This document shows, one piece after another, positions 51,535 to 60,723 of a stretch of DNA of 64,000 nt. The DNA lies in NCBI RefSeq assembly GCF_007362955.1, contig NZ_CP041696.1, positions 3,658,001 to 3,722,000 on the forward strand, written 5' to 3'. The translations under genes and the position numbers were made by a program. The notes under the pieces were generated by a model that did not search any database, was not told where the DNA came from, and saw only the letters and a list, made by a program, of their open reading frames with translations. How positions within the stretch are numbered: the first letter of the stretch is position 1; each line of letters starts with the position of its first letter. Origin of the DNA: Lysinibacillus fusiformis. Its GTDB lineage: Bacteria; Bacillota; Bacilli; Bacillales_A; Planococcaceae.

Positions 51535-51798
51535 GAAGCTGTTTTGTCATCAAGGCATCTGACCGTAAAAGTATTGTGAATTCGATACGATAGATCTGGA
51601 TGTTTTGTATTGAGTGATATGTACGTAGTCAGTGAATTGGAACGGAAGGGCCAATGCTTCCGAATCCCATTGGCTACGAAAGTGTGAGTGGAACGCAGCG
51701 GGAAGAGCGGGACAGTTGAGTCCTGGACTGAGCAAAATGATGGAAGTGGCTTGGTTCCGCCCGCAGTGAACATCAATGGTCTTATTCAACGATAACAT
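51535..51798. other. Non-coding region with unusual higher-G+C block
   Basis: Between about 51640 and 51780 the base composition changes (GGAACGGAAGGGCCAATGCT, AACGCAGCGGGAAGAGCGGG) compared with the AT-rich flanks. Overlapping frames on the minus strand are open but have no gene character. It resembles a dispersed intergenic repeat, but only one copy is in this window. Confidence 0.35.
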
Positions 51799-51845
51799 AA
51801 AAGAATCCACTTTGATTTTTCAAAATGGATTCTTTTAATTTTTTT
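51799..51845. terminator. Bidirectional terminator
   Basis: AAAAGAATCCA pairs with TGGATTCTTTT; T-rich on both outer sides. It serves the Nudix gene run and the marR gene. Confidence 0.78.
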
Positions 51846-51871
51846 TAACGATAATTTTGAGGCATTGTGGT

Positions 51872-52318
51872 CTATTTTTGACGATTGAATACCTTACTTT
51901 GTAGTACATTTAATGCATGATGAATTTCCGCTAAATCTTCCTCCGAAACATTTTGTATAAGCTGTTGAAAACGTGCTTCAACACAGGCAAAAGCGTCATT
52001 CATCATATTTTCTCCATCATTCGTAAGACAAATATATTGTTTTCTGCGGTCCTCGGTATCAGTAATTTTTTGGATTAGATTTTTTTCTAGTAGTTTCTTG
52101 AGCTCACGGCTTGTATTAGGCAACGACATATGCTGGCAATCACTGATTTCAGTAGGCGTGACAGGCTGGCTTACTTTTATATATTCCAGAATTTTATATT
52201 GAACCGGCGTAACGTTGTCGATGTTAACGTTTTGTGTTAAATCATGTGTTACTTCATGAACGGCAGTTGTAAACGTGACAAATTGATTGAATAATGATTT
52301 CTTGTCCATAGTACTCAC
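51872..52318 (-). CDS. MarR family transcriptional regulator
   Basis: This 148-residue protein has the MarR winged helix: VTPVQYKILEYIKVSQPVTP, then TEISDCQHMSLPNTSRELKK and the wing TDTEDRRKQYICLTNDGE. It is divergent from a flavodoxin-fold reductase gene, with a large inverted repeat in the shared promoter region, so it probably represses that gene and itself in response to quinones or other electrophiles. The minus-strand ATG 52318 has AGAGGTGAG upstream. Confidence 0.9.
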   Translation of the reverse strand: MSTMDKKSLFNQFVTFTTAVHEVTHDLTQNVNIDNVTPVQYKILEYIKVSQPVTPTEISDCQHMSLPNTSRELKKLLEKNLIQKITDTEDRRKQYICLTNDGENMMNDAFACVEARFQQLIQNVSEEDLAEIHHALNVLQSKVFNRQK

Positions 52319-52358
52319 CTCTTATTGACAAGATAACAAATAACTTATCCTAAAACAA

Positions 52359-52412
52359 TTATCATTTGACAACTAAAAAAAAGGAGGGTATTATTTAGTT
52401 ATCAAATGATAA
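52359..52412. promoter_or_regulatory. Large inverted repeat, likely MarR operator
   Basis: TTATCATTTGACAACTAAA (52359-52377) and TTTAGTTATCAAATGATAA (52394-52412) are inverted 19-nt arms with one mismatch. The right arm itself contains the palindrome TTATCAAATGATAA. They lie in the divergent marR/reductase region and overlap the reductase ribosome site area. Confidence 0.65.
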
Positions 52413-52427
52413 GTAATGGAGGATGTT

Positions 52428-53015
52428 ATGAAAACATTAATTATTTACACGTATCCCAATCATAAAAGCTTGAACTTCGCCTTTTTACAGGAGGTCATCA
52501 AAGGCTGTAACGAAAATCCGTACATAACCGAATTACAGGTCCTCGATTTATATGAAGAAAATTTTAATCCAATCTTAGAATTTAATGAACATAAGCGTCG
52601 CCGTGATATGTATCGTGATCCTAAGCTAGAAAAATATAGAGAACAACTTACATGGGCCGACAAAATTGTCTTTGTGTATCCGATATGGTGGGGCAGACCT
52701 CCGGCGATGCTTCTGGGCTATATTGATCAATTATTTGCGGCCAATTTTGCTTACAGAGATAAGAAGGGACTATTACCAGAGGGGCTGCTAAAGGGAAAAT
52801 CAGTCGTCTGCGTATCTACTATGAAGGGTCCTGCAAAATATCCGCTTTTATGGCTGAATAATGCCCATAAAGTTTTGATGAGAAAGGCTTTATTTAATTT
52901 CGTAGGGATTAAGAAAGTGAAGTTCTTTGAATTTGGCAATATGGAGAGTAAAAAAGGAGGTCAACACAAAAAATTAGAAAAAATCTATCAGTATTTTAGC
53001 AAAGTAGCTTCCTAG
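52428..53015 (+). CDS. NAD(P)H-dependent oxidoreductase, flavodoxin-like (MdaB/KefF type)
   Basis: This protein of about 195 residues has the flavodoxin-fold start MKTLIIYTYPNHKSLNFAFL, then ADKIVFVYPIWWGRPPAMLL, the FMN/quinone-site motif, and GYIDQLFAANFAY. Such enzymes reduce quinones by two electrons. Regulation by the divergent MarR protein is likely. ATG 52428 is preferred over 52416; AATGGAGGATG lies upstream. Confidence 0.87.
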   Translation: MKTLIIYTYPNHKSLNFAFLQEVIKGCNENPYITELQVLDLYEENFNPILEFNEHKRRRDMYRDPKLEKYREQLTWADKIVFVYPIWWGRPPAMLLGYIDQLFAANFAYRDKKGLLPEGLLKGKSVVCVSTMKGPAKYPLLWLNNAHKVLMRKALFNFVGIKKVKFFEFGNMESKKGGQHKKLEKIYQYFSKVAS

Positions 53016-53027
53016 TAAGTGATGACA

Positions 53028-53070
53028 AAAGCAGACGATGCCAAAAGAATGTCGCAACGTCTGCTTTCAT
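53028..53070. terminator. Bidirectional terminator
   Basis: AAAGCAGACG pairs with CGTCTGCTTT between the convergent reductase and histidine kinase genes. Confidence 0.68.
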
Positions 53071-53072
53071 GT

Positions 53073-54134
53073 TTATTTTATACCTTCAAGGGGCAATGAA
53101 ATAGTAAATGTTGTATGTTCGGCAAGCTTACTTTGAACCGTGATGTTACCGTGATGCATATCGAGTATTTTTTTTACAATGGATAATCCGAGACCGCTGC
53201 CGCCATTTTTAGCAACCCGAGATTGATCTGCTTTATAAAAACGTTCAAAAACATGCTTTTGTTGTTCTTCCGTTAACCCGATGCCATTATCAGCAATAAC
53301 AACGGTCACCAGATCCTGTTGTGAAGTCATCGAAATGCAAATCTGGCCGTCATGCGGTGTGAATTTAATGCTGTTGCTCAATAAATTCATCCATACCTGA
53401 TTCATTAAGTCCTCATCCGCCATGATTGAAAGATTTTTCAATTGAATATCCATGTCAATATTTTTCTCTAGCCAATTAGGTTCTAGCGATAATACAACAT
53501 TTCGTATTTGCTTATCGAGTCGATAAAGCTTCGGTTCAAATGGATGGTGCTGAGATTCTAAAGAAGTGAGCTTTAGTAAATTATCACTAATTTTTGATAA
53601 GCGATGACTTTCCATTTCGATAATTTCTAAATAGTGATGTCGTTTTTCTTCTGATAAGTTCATGTTTTTCAATGCCTTGGCAAAGCCATTTATAGAGGTC
53701 AGAGGCGATTGAATTTCATGAGATACATTCGAGATAAATTCTTGACGCATTCGTTCTAATTCACCTAACTCAACCGCCATATGATTGATACCGCTAATGA
53801 GTTGTCCGAAATGATCGTTATCCTCATCCGACTTTATATCTAATTTTACACTGAAATCCCCTTTGGCAATACGCCCTATAGCATCGACAATTGTGTCCCA
53901 ATAATTCCGTTGCTTTTTTAAACCAAGTAAAAAAATGACGGCGGCGGTGCAGGCAAAGAGCACAAAAACTCCGATGACGGTATTTAATTGCTGCCAAAAT
54001 CCATGGGGGTGTCGATCTAACCAACTATAAATCCATGCTGTTACATGAAAAGCAATAAACGCAAATAATAGATTGGCCAAAAGAAAGACGGTCAGTACCA
54101 TAATCAGCTTGACTACAAATTTCCAATTTTTCAT
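53073..54134 (-). CDS. Sensor histidine kinase
   Basis: This 353-residue kinase has two membrane helices (about 10-32 and 48-70) with a short extracytoplasmic loop, a HAMP domain, and the dimerisation segment RQEFISNVSHEIQSPLTSIN (His in SHEI). The ATPase domain has NLLSNSIKFTP, DNGIGL and GGSGLGLSIVKK. The short sensor loop is typical of kinases that sense the membrane or an associated transporter. It overlaps the response regulator by 4 bases, and an ABC exporter gene heads the operon. Confidence 0.9.
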   Translation of the reverse strand: MKNWKFVVKLIMVLTVFLLANLLFAFIAFHVTAWIYSWLDRHPHGFWQQLNTVIGVFVLFACTAAVIFLLGLKKQRNYWDTIVDAIGRIAKGDFSVKLDIKSDEDNDHFGQLISGINHMAVELGELERMRQEFISNVSHEIQSPLTSINGFAKALKNMNLSEEKRHHYLEIIEMESHRLSKISDNLLKLTSLESQHHPFEPKLYRLDKQIRNVVLSLEPNWLEKNIDMDIQLKNLSIMADEDLMNQVWMNLLSNSIKFTPHDGQICISMTSQQDLVTVVIADNGIGLTEEQQKHVFERFYKADQSRVAKNGGSGLGLSIVKKILDMHHGNITVQSKLAEHTTFTISLPLEGIK

Positions 54135-54814
54135 GATTGCAGTTCCAATCGATAACCTAGACCACGAATCGTACGTATGGTAAATCCACTTGTTTCTTCG
54201 GGGAACCGCTCGCGCAGTCTTCTGATATGGACATCCACTGTGCGTTCATCCCCCTCATAGTCAAATCCCCAAATCTCTTCGATTAACTGTTCGCGAGAAA
54301 ATGTCTTCCCAGCGTAACTTGCTAACGTAAATAACAGATCGAATTCCTTTAAGCGTAGCGTAATACTTTCGCCACCATACACGAGCTCATACGTATTGCG
54401 ATTCATCCAAACGTTGCCGATTTCCACAGTTTGCGATAAGGAAATACGATAGCGCTTTAGAATAGATTTCACGCGTACGATTAACTCGGCTGGCTCAAAG
54501 GGCTTTACGAGGTAATCATCTGTGCCAAGGTTAAATCCTTTTACCTTCTGGGCGGTTTCTCCCTTTGCGGTCAGCATCAAGATGGGTAAATCGTTATTAT
54601 ATTGTCGTATTTCCTTACATAATGCCCAACCGTCCATATTCGGCATCATAATATCCATGATGACCATATCCACTTTTTCGGTGTCAAGCTTGGACAGTGC
54701 ATCCACACCGTCCACAGCTTCTACAACATCTAAGCCTTCATTGAGTAAAAATACTTTTACTAGTTCTCTAATATGATCATCATCATCCACAACTAATAGT
54801 TTTGTCATGATCAC
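54131..54814 (-). CDS. OmpR-family response regulator
   Basis: This 227-residue regulator has a receiver with VVDDDDHIRELVK, MDIMMPNMDGWALCKE (phospho-Asp) and LGTDDYLVKPFEPAELIVRV, then a complete winged-helix domain (ITLRLKEFDLLFTLASYAGK, then GDERTVDVHIRRLRERFPEE and IRTIRGLGYRLE). It probably controls the linked ABC exporter. It lies 14 bases after the exporter gene and overlaps the kinase gene. Confidence 0.93.
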   Translation of the reverse strand: MIMTKLLVVDDDDHIRELVKVFLLNEGLDVVEAVDGVDALSKLDTEKVDMVIMDIMMPNMDGWALCKEIRQYNNDLPILMLTAKGETAQKVKGFNLGTDDYLVKPFEPAELIVRVKSILKRYRISLSQTVEIGNVWMNRNTYELVYGGESITLRLKEFDLLFTLASYAGKTFSREQLIEEIWGFDYEGDERTVDVHIRRLRERFPEETSGFTIRTIRGLGYRLELQS

Positions 54815-54828
54815 AAATCCCTTCGCCT

Positions 54829-56577
54829 TTACTCTTTAATACGTAATTGCTGTTTGGCAAACTCTCTGTACATGTCGTGTGTTTCAAATAACGATTCATG
54901 CGTACCACTACCGGTAATATGGCCTTTCTCCACAAATAGTATTTGATCGGCATCCACAACGGTAGAAAGGCGGTGGGCAATGACAACAGTCGTTCTGCCA
55001 TTCATTAAATTATCCAACGCTTTTTGTACATAAATCTCCGACTTACTATCAAGACTAGAGGTTGCTTCATCTAACATTAAAATTTGTGGGTCACGCAATA
55101 ATGCGCGCGCGATGGCAATCCGTTGTCGTTGTCCACCAGATAGTTTAATGCCACGTTCGCCGACTTCTGTATCGAATTTCTCAGGCAGCTCATGAATAAA
55201 TTGATCGGCATAAGCCATTTTTGTTACTTTCTCAAGTTCATCATCAGGCACTTCTCGGCCGATGCCGTAGCAAATATTTTCGCGAATGGTTCCGGATATT
55301 AGTGCACTTTCCTGTGCAACATAGCCAATTAGACTTCGCCAAGAATGGAGGGAGAATGTTTCAATCGGTGTATCTCCAAGTGTAATGACGCCTTTAGTAG
55401 GGCGGTAGTATCGTTCGAGTAAAGAGAATGTCGTCGTCTTTCCTCCGCCACTCGGTCCAACAATGGCTGTCACTTTGCCTGGCTCAATGGTGAAATTAAT
55501 AGCAGACAATATGGCTTCCTCACCATATGCAAAGTCTACATTTTTCACATGAATCGGGTCCTTTACGGCTTCTAATTGTTGGCCCTCATAAATATCTTCT
55601 TCTTCGTGTTCCAGTAAAGCGCTGATTCGTTCTGTGGCACCCATCGCTTTTTGCAATTGTGTGAAGAACATCGTTAATTGCGTCATGGGCATAATGATTT
55701 GAATTAAATATAAAATAAACGCCACCATGTCGCCAGCTGTGAGCTCGCCAGAAGAGACACGCACACCACCATAGCCGATTATCGCAACGAGTACAGACAT
55801 CAGCACAAAGGAAATTAAAGGTGAAATAAGTGCATGAATTTTTGCTTCTTTTAAGCCAAAGTTAAAGAGATTGGTAATACCTTTTTTACCACGTTGGTAT
55901 TCAATGGTTTCTGCATTAGAAGCCTTCACTAAACGTGTTTCTGGCAATACTTGATTTAGGACCGCTGTAAATTTCGCCGTTTCGTCTTGCATCCCTTTTG
56001 AAATTACAAACATGCGCTTTCCTAACAACATCAAAATAATCATCGCAACAGGAACAGCAATAAGCATGACTAATGTCATTTTCCAATCTAAGAATAATAG
56101 AATAATCACTGAACCAATGATGGAAATAACACCTGTTAAACAGTTCGCAAGATGTTCAGTAATGAGCTCCTTTACCACCGCTGTATCATTCGTTACGCGA
56201 CTCAACGTCTCACCTGTATCATTATTATCATAGTAAGGGATGGGTAAGTGCAGTAGCTTTCTCCATAATTGATCTCTCAATTTTGCGACAACCTGATGAC
56301 CAACACGGTTTAAAAAATAGATAGAAAGTCCACTTGCTATGGCCTGTGCGATAAATGCGACACCTAATAAAAGTATTTGCCAATAATCAAGGGATTCTAA
56401 TGAAAAACCATCCACCAATTTTTTCGTGAATAACGGTACGATAAAGCCAACGCCTGTTGTCGCTAAACTCATAAATAAGGCAATGATTAAAAGCAGTGTA
56501 GGGGGTTCTGCTTGTTTTATAAGTCGTATAAAACGTCGCCAATCAGCCGATTTAGCTTCCTTTTTTGTTGCTTTCAT
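54829..56577 (-). CDS. ABC exporter, fused membrane and ATPase (BmrA/LmrA-like)
   Basis: This 582-residue half-transporter has six membrane helices (residues about 25-320), then the ATPase: [13 protein letters not shown] (Walker A), [11 protein letters not shown] (Q loop), [16 protein letters not shown] (signature), [12 protein letters not shown] (Walker B) and AHRLSTV (switch His). It works as a dimer to export hydrophobic drugs or lipids. It is the first gene of an operon with a two-component system, suggesting induction by an exported toxic compound. Confidence 0.93.
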   Translation of the reverse strand: MKATKKEAKSADWRRFIRLIKQAEPPTLLLIIALFMSLATTGVGFIVPLFTKKLVDGFSLESLDYWQILLLGVAFIAQAIASGLSIYFLNRVGHQVVAKLRDQLWRKLLHLPIPYYDNNDTGETLSRVTNDTAVVKELITEHLANCLTGVISIIGSVIILLFLDWKMTLVMLIAVPVAMIILMLLGKRMFVISKGMQDETAKFTAVLNQVLPETRLVKASNAETIEYQRGKKGITNLFNFGLKEAKIHALISPLISFVLMSVLVAIIGYGGVRVSSGELTAGDMVAFILYLIQIIMPMTQLTMFFTQLQKAMGATERISALLEHEEEDIYEGQQLEAVKDPIHVKNVDFAYGEEAILSAINFTIEPGKVTAIVGPSGGGKTTTFSLLERYYRPTKGVITLGDTPIETFSLHSWRSLIGYVAQESALISGTIRENICYGIGREVPDDELEKVTKMAYADQFIHELPEKFDTEVGERGIKLSGGQRQRIAIARALLRDPQILMLDEATSSLDSKSEIYVQKALDNLMNGRTTVVIAHRLSTVVDADQILFVEKGHITGSGTHESLFETHDMYREFAKQQLRIKE

Positions 56578-56914
56578 TGTTAAAATCCTCCTCAGTTTTC
56601 CTAAAGAAAACGTTTAGTACTTCTATGTTCATTACTATAACACTTGATTATGAACTGAATATGAAATGATTTGAGATGCAGTGATAAGGATGGACCTCCA
56701 TTTTTATAGTATCTTTTAGTGAGGTTAAAGGCATTATATTGCTTTGAAAAATAAACGTAGAGAACTTGAGAAAGTTGCTCCTCCATTTATTTTGCCAATT
56801 TAATAGACTGACAGGCGGTCTAGCGAGGGAGTATCTTTATGATGGAACCAGATGCTATTTTCAGTATCTCGTTATAGTTTAGTGATGTTCTATGTTTGGA
56901 TTGTTAGATTTGCC
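56578..56914. other. Divergent intergenic region
   Basis: About 340 bases without a gene: promoter side of the minus-strand ABC exporter, and upstream of the MerR promoter. A 61-codon minus frame here has no ribosome site or family resemblance. Confidence 0.4.
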
Positions 56915-56945
56915 TTGACCTTCAAGTTACTTGAAGGTTTACAAT
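56915..56945 (+). promoter_or_regulatory. MerR-type promoter/operator of the MerR gene
   Basis: TTGACC (56915-56920), a 19-bp spacer and TACAAT (56940-56945) surround the perfect dyad ACCTTCAAGT-T-ACTTGAAGGT. This is a textbook MerR-activated promoter, located 22 bases before the merR start, so autoregulation is likely. The same arrangement occurs at 12047-12077. Confidence 0.85.
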
Positions 56946-56967
56946 TATATACAAGGAGCGTGAGAGG

Positions 56968-57744
56968 TTGAATAAGTTGATGACGATTCAGGAGTTTTCT
57001 GATAGAACGGGCATTCCTAAAAGTACATTACGTTTTTATGAGTCCAAAAAGTTACTGTTACCAATAGAAAGAGGGCTAAATGGCTACCGCCTTTATGCAA
57101 ATCATCAAGTGGCCATTGTGAAACTGATAACTACTTTGCGTATAGCGGATGTACCGATCAGTGAAATTCAAAATTATTTGCAGGAGCATGACGAGTCAGT
57201 TCGTCAAAATATGATGAGTGAATGGGTTCGGACGATAAGGAATAAACGGGACCTTTTAGATGTTAGCTTACGCTATTTAGAAAGTGATTCCATTCGAGAT
57301 GACATTTATTTAATCGATAAAAATGATGAAAAAATTATTTGGTTCGTCGAGCAATCCACTACAGGTAAATTTGGCGAGCATTTTGTGAAAAGAGCCAACG
57401 AATTAAAGCAATGCAATATTCGAATTAAAAGTTATTATTTAAATTATATATCGGGACGTGAGGTGATAAAAGCACAAATTGGTTTTGGTGTACCTGATGA
57501 CACGAAAATTAATGGATTAACTGAAATCGATTTCATAGAACATATGCCTGCGTGTATTTGTCTCGCGTTGCCATTTAAAGAGCATCCGACAAAATTAAAG
57601 GATGGTTATCAAAAATTACTACAATATGCGCTTCAACATAAATGGGTACCCACTCGATCAATTCTAGAATGGTATCGTGGGGAAGACTTTACACAATTGG
57701 ATTTGTTATTGCCAGTTATACAAGTGGGACAAGGTGACAAATGA
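56968..57744 (+). CDS. MerR family regulator with GyrI-like effector domain
   Basis: This 258-residue protein has the N-terminal winged helix (MTIQEFSDRTGIPKSTLRFY, then LLPIERGLNGYRLYANHQ), a coiled-coil linker to about residue 105, and a C-terminal domain of about 150 residues reminiscent of BmrR/GyrI-like small-molecule binding domains. It probably activates its own promoter and perhaps the C45-like gene at 12 kb, whose promoter is nearly identical. TTG 56968 follows AAGGAGCG. The next gene starts about 95 bases on and may be cotranscribed. Confidence 0.87.
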   Translation: MNKLMTIQEFSDRTGIPKSTLRFYESKKLLLPIERGLNGYRLYANHQVAIVKLITTLRIADVPISEIQNYLQEHDESVRQNMMSEWVRTIRNKRDLLDVSLRYLESDSIRDDIYLIDKNDEKIIWFVEQSTTGKFGEHFVKRANELKQCNIRIKSYYLNYISGREVIKAQIGFGVPDDTKINGLTEIDFIEHMPACICLALPFKEHPTKLKDGYQKLLQYALQHKWVPTRSILEWYRGEDFTQLDLLLPVIQVGQGDK

Positions 57745-57839
57745 ATCTTAGAATTCCAGGGTAAGATTTCAAAAAGAGCTTGGCGATGAAAAAAAGCGAT
57801 GGATAGAACCAAATTGCTATAGAGGTGGTTATGTTTCAA

Positions 57840-58374
57840 ATGAATAAATTAATGGGGATTGTGTCTCTAATAATGGTCGGTATATTAGCAGTGGTAGTTG
57901 TACGCTGTCCGATTTCAAGCCATATACCAAACAGTTTGCAGGAATTCAAATTTAATTATTGTGAACAAATGGATGTTTCAAGGGATATCGAAAAAATAAG
58001 AGCTATCATTCCTAATGGTAACATTACGCTTATCGGTACTGAAGGCAATCAATTCAAGGTTGAAGGTGAAATTTATATCAAAGCAAAAAATGAAAGACAA
58101 GCACAGGAAATTTTTGAGGATTATGGAGCTATAAATTCCCATCTTGCGTACATACAATTTGAAGCACAGAAAGCGATGAATGAATCAGGTCAGCATCTTA
58201 CAAAATCCCATCTAACGATTACGTTGCCTCAAGAAATGGTGCTGGAATTGGAGATTACTAAGGGGAATGTCAATGCAAGTCGTATGTGATGTCCGTCATG
58301 ACACACTAACGCTACCGATTAAAGCTGAAAGGGTGGATTTCTATAGTCATTTAAATGGAAGCGGTGCTTATGTT
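57840..58374 (+). pseudogene. DUF4097-like membrane-anchored protein, interrupted
   Basis: The main frame (to 58289) has an N-terminal membrane anchor (MNKLMGIVSLIMVGILAVVV) and a beta-rich region ending SHLTITLPQEMVLELEITKG, then NVNASRM and a stop. This resembles the first part of DUF4097/LiaG-like beta-helix proteins. A second frame continues VRHDTLTLPIKAERVDFYSH with LNGSGAYVEA to about 58380, suggesting a frameshift. The remainder is lost at the junction with transposon sequence. ATG 57840 lies 11 bases after GAGGTGG. It may belong to the preceding MerR operon. Confidence 0.55.
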
Positions 58375-58376
58375 GA

Positions 58377-59120
58377 AGCATCAATAATACAAAAGAATGT
58401 ATAGTAGCTACTAAAGTAAATGAAGATATGAAATTTTCCTTTTATGCTATTCCTAAAGGTCGAAATGATGTAGAACAGTATTTCATCACTACTGAAACTA
58501 TGAAAATTATTAATAAGGTTCGCAAAATGAGTGGTGTAAGCATTTAATCTTGCCTGCGTTTTTTGTTGCATGGACTATTTTTTGAGACTCAAGAAGGCAA
58601 ACTTGTTACGGTAAAAACACACTTATTGCGTCACGCTTTTGCCACCGAGGCTGTTCAACGTCACGGTGTAACAACCGATATCGTAGCAAAGCTCTTACAT
58701 CAACGAGATCTTAACGTAACAGATTATTACTGGGAACCAACGCAGAGTCAAGTAGTTCAAGGAGTTGGCGAATTACAAGATATTATTATGGATTATATAG
58801 ATCTAGATGAAGCTATATTGTGTAGTCCCGATGAACTTCAACAGGAATTTAAAGAGCATAAAGAAAAAGTTGGAATCCTAAATAATGTAATTGGTGGAGT
58901 TTGTGTAATCAATTCCGTATGTCCTGTTAAGATGGCCTGTTTAGGTTGCCAAGCAAAAATCCCACAACCCGAAAAGAAGCACGAATTGGAAGAAGTTATT
59001 GAATTATCGAAAGATATGGAGAGGAGATTTAGTGCAATGGATTTACCTATCGAAGTCAAAAAAGTTAAAGTAATGCGTAAACACGCCCGTACGGGGCTAA
59101 AAGAAATTAATTTGATTTAG
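58377..59120 (+). pseudogene. tnpB: Tn554-family transposase B (tyrosine recombinase), C-terminal remnant
   Basis: From 58377 one frame reads SINNTKECIVATKVNEDMKF, then FYAIPKGRNDVEQYFITT up to a TAA at 58548. It continues in the same frame with LRFLLHGLFFETQEGKLVTV, KTHLLRHAFATEAVQRHG (HxxR box), LLHQRDLNVTDYYW (catalytic Tyr region) and the Cys-rich end NSVCPVKMACLGCQAKIPQP. This C-terminal Cys motif is characteristic of Tn554 TnpB-type recombinases of about 630 residues. The N-terminal half is missing and an internal stop with a small deletion is present. The intact 58563-59120 part cannot be active alone. Confidence 0.75.
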
Positions 59121-59142
59121 CAGTATAGAAAAGAGGAAGACT

Positions 59143-59605
59143 ATGAACCCGACATTCAATTCAAAAAATGAACGACCTTGGCTAGCAGAAAATCATAAAA
59201 GACGTAGTGACCGGGCGTTACATATAGGCATAGAAACGATTAATCTGTTAATGAAAAGAGGTATTCCTGTTACTTATACCAATGTTGCACAAATGTCTAA
59301 AGAAGTAGATACTGAAGGTAAAGGGATTCATTCGAATACAATACGTTCAAATGAACAGTTGTATAAGTATTATAAACAGTATAGTAAAACCTTTAAGAAA
59401 ATAGCAAATGAAATAAACCGCAGAACAACTTAGAGTTGGACATTAACTTCAGGAAACTCAAATCCGACCGTACCTTGATATTCTTCATAGAAAGTATATG
59501 AAACTTTCTAAGCAAGAACTTGTCCAAAGGCTGATTCAAACTGAACAATATATTGCTGATAATGAAAACAAATGGATTTCATCTCATTTCGAATCATTCA
59601 AGTAA
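59143..59605 (+). pseudogene. tnpC: Tn554-family TnpC-like remnant
   Basis: The first frame (59143-59433) encodes MNPTFNSKNERPWLAENHKR and a DUF6262-like HTH region (GIPVTYTNVAQMSKEVDTEG). It stops, but ELDINFRKLKSDR and then DILHRKYMKLSKQELVQRLI with TEQYIADNENKWISSHFESF follow in two other frames to a TAA at 59603-59605. At least two frameshifts therefore interrupt a TnpC-type coiled-coil protein. It is located directly after the tnpB remnant, as in Tn554 (tnpA-tnpB-tnpC). Confidence 0.65.
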
Positions 59606-59607
59606 TA

Positions 59608-59637
59608 AATAAGAGACAGCAATTGCTGTCTCTTATT
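59608..59637. terminator. Perfect 30-bp palindrome, bidirectional terminator-like
   Basis: AATAAGAGACAGCAA followed by its exact complement TTGCTGTCTCTTATT. It lies at the end of the transposon remnant and 3' of the convergent lantibiotic-resistance-like operon. Confidence 0.7.
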
Positions 59638-59694
59638 CAACAATCGCGCCCGTTCGGTACAACTATAGCTCTTTCTGTACCTATAAAAAACCTT

Positions 59695-60723
59695 TTATGA
59701 GTTACTAATATCGGTATGAGTAAGTATAATTTTTGTACCCAATTCATTGCTCTCTATTGAAATGTGAAGATTTAATAACTTAGGAACCTCATTAATAATA
59801 TTCAATCCTTTTCGACTTGATTGTTGAAGTTTTTTCATTGGGTTAAAGCCTATCCCATTATCCATTATAATCAGCTTCTGTTTACCTTCTTCTTTAGAAC
59901 CTTCTATTGTTAAATGATTAGCTTCAGAATGATATAAAACATTTTGTAATACATTATCGAAAAGTCTTTCGAACCATACTTTATCCAACGTCCAAATAAT
60001 ATCAGGTTCTATATTGGATTGATATTTTATTTTTTTATGATATAAAGCGTTCTTCCACTTCTCCATAAACTGATTCATAGTTTCTTCTAAGTTAATTGGT
60101 GACCTGTGGGTAATTATTGAATCCGAGTTCAAGTAATTTTTGTGATATATCCGATCACTTAGGGTAGATATAGTATCTGTATTTTTATTTATTTCTTTTA
60201 TTGCTTCATCGGTGTTTTGTCCAGTTTTTAGGTAAAATAAATTAATTTTAATTATAGATAGTGGTGTTTTAATATCATGTGCAAGTTGATCTAAGTACCT
60301 TTTTCTTAGTTCTTCCGATTCCTTATATTTAACTTGATTATACTTTAAACTGTTAATTAATATATTAACTGACTCACCAAGGTGTTTCATTTCGATATTC
60401 TTTAACATTTGAGTCTTTACCGGTTCCGGATAGTTTTGGTCATTAGCTATATCTCTAATAAGATCTGAAAGAAGGCTTATTTCAGATGAAATATTAATTA
60501 TAATTCTTGAAAGAAATGCAACATATAATAAAACTATAACGAAAAAAATGGAGAACACGTATATATAATTTTCATCTGCTATGAAAGGAGTGTCTGTTCC
60601 ATTTATATAATCACGTAATAGATGGATACCTAACACAATGTAGTTCGATATCATAAGGGCAATTGGGAAGAACAAAATCGAGATAAGCGTGAAAAGATAT
60701 AGCTTTTTATTCAATAACATCAT
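59695..60723 (-). CDS. Sensor histidine kinase of a lantibiotic-resistance-like operon
   Basis: This 342-residue kinase has two membrane helices (about 8-32 and 50-72) with a short loop, then the phosphoacceptor segment YLDQLAHDIKTPLSIIKINL (His in AHDIK). The ATPase domain has DNVLQNVLYHSE, DNGIGF and the degenerate SSRKGLNIINEV G-box. Such kinases next to small ABC transporters usually respond to cell-wall-active peptides. It overlaps the response regulator by 4 bases and is the last gene of the operon. Confidence 0.88.
   Translation of the reverse strand: MMLLNKKLYLFTLISILFFPIALMISNYIVLGIHLLRDYINGTDTPFIADENYIYVFSIFFVIVLLYVAFLSRIIINISSEISLLSDLIRDIANDQNYPEPVKTQMLKNIEMKHLGESVNILINSLKYNQVKYKESEELRKRYLDQLAHDIKTPLSIIKINLFYLKTGQNTDEAIKEINKNTDTISTLSDRIYHKNYLNSDSIITHRSPINLEETMNQFMEKWKNALYHKKIKYQSNIEPDIIWTLDKVWFERLFDNVLQNVLYHSEANHLTIEGSKEEGKQKLIIMDNGIGFNPMKKLQQSSRKGLNIINEVPKLLNLHISIESNELGTKIILTHTDISNS

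Noticed and set aside
51531-51810. Overlapping minus-strand frames after the Nudix gene
   Set aside because: Composition suggests a non-coding repeat; no start signal, and the frames overlap each other.
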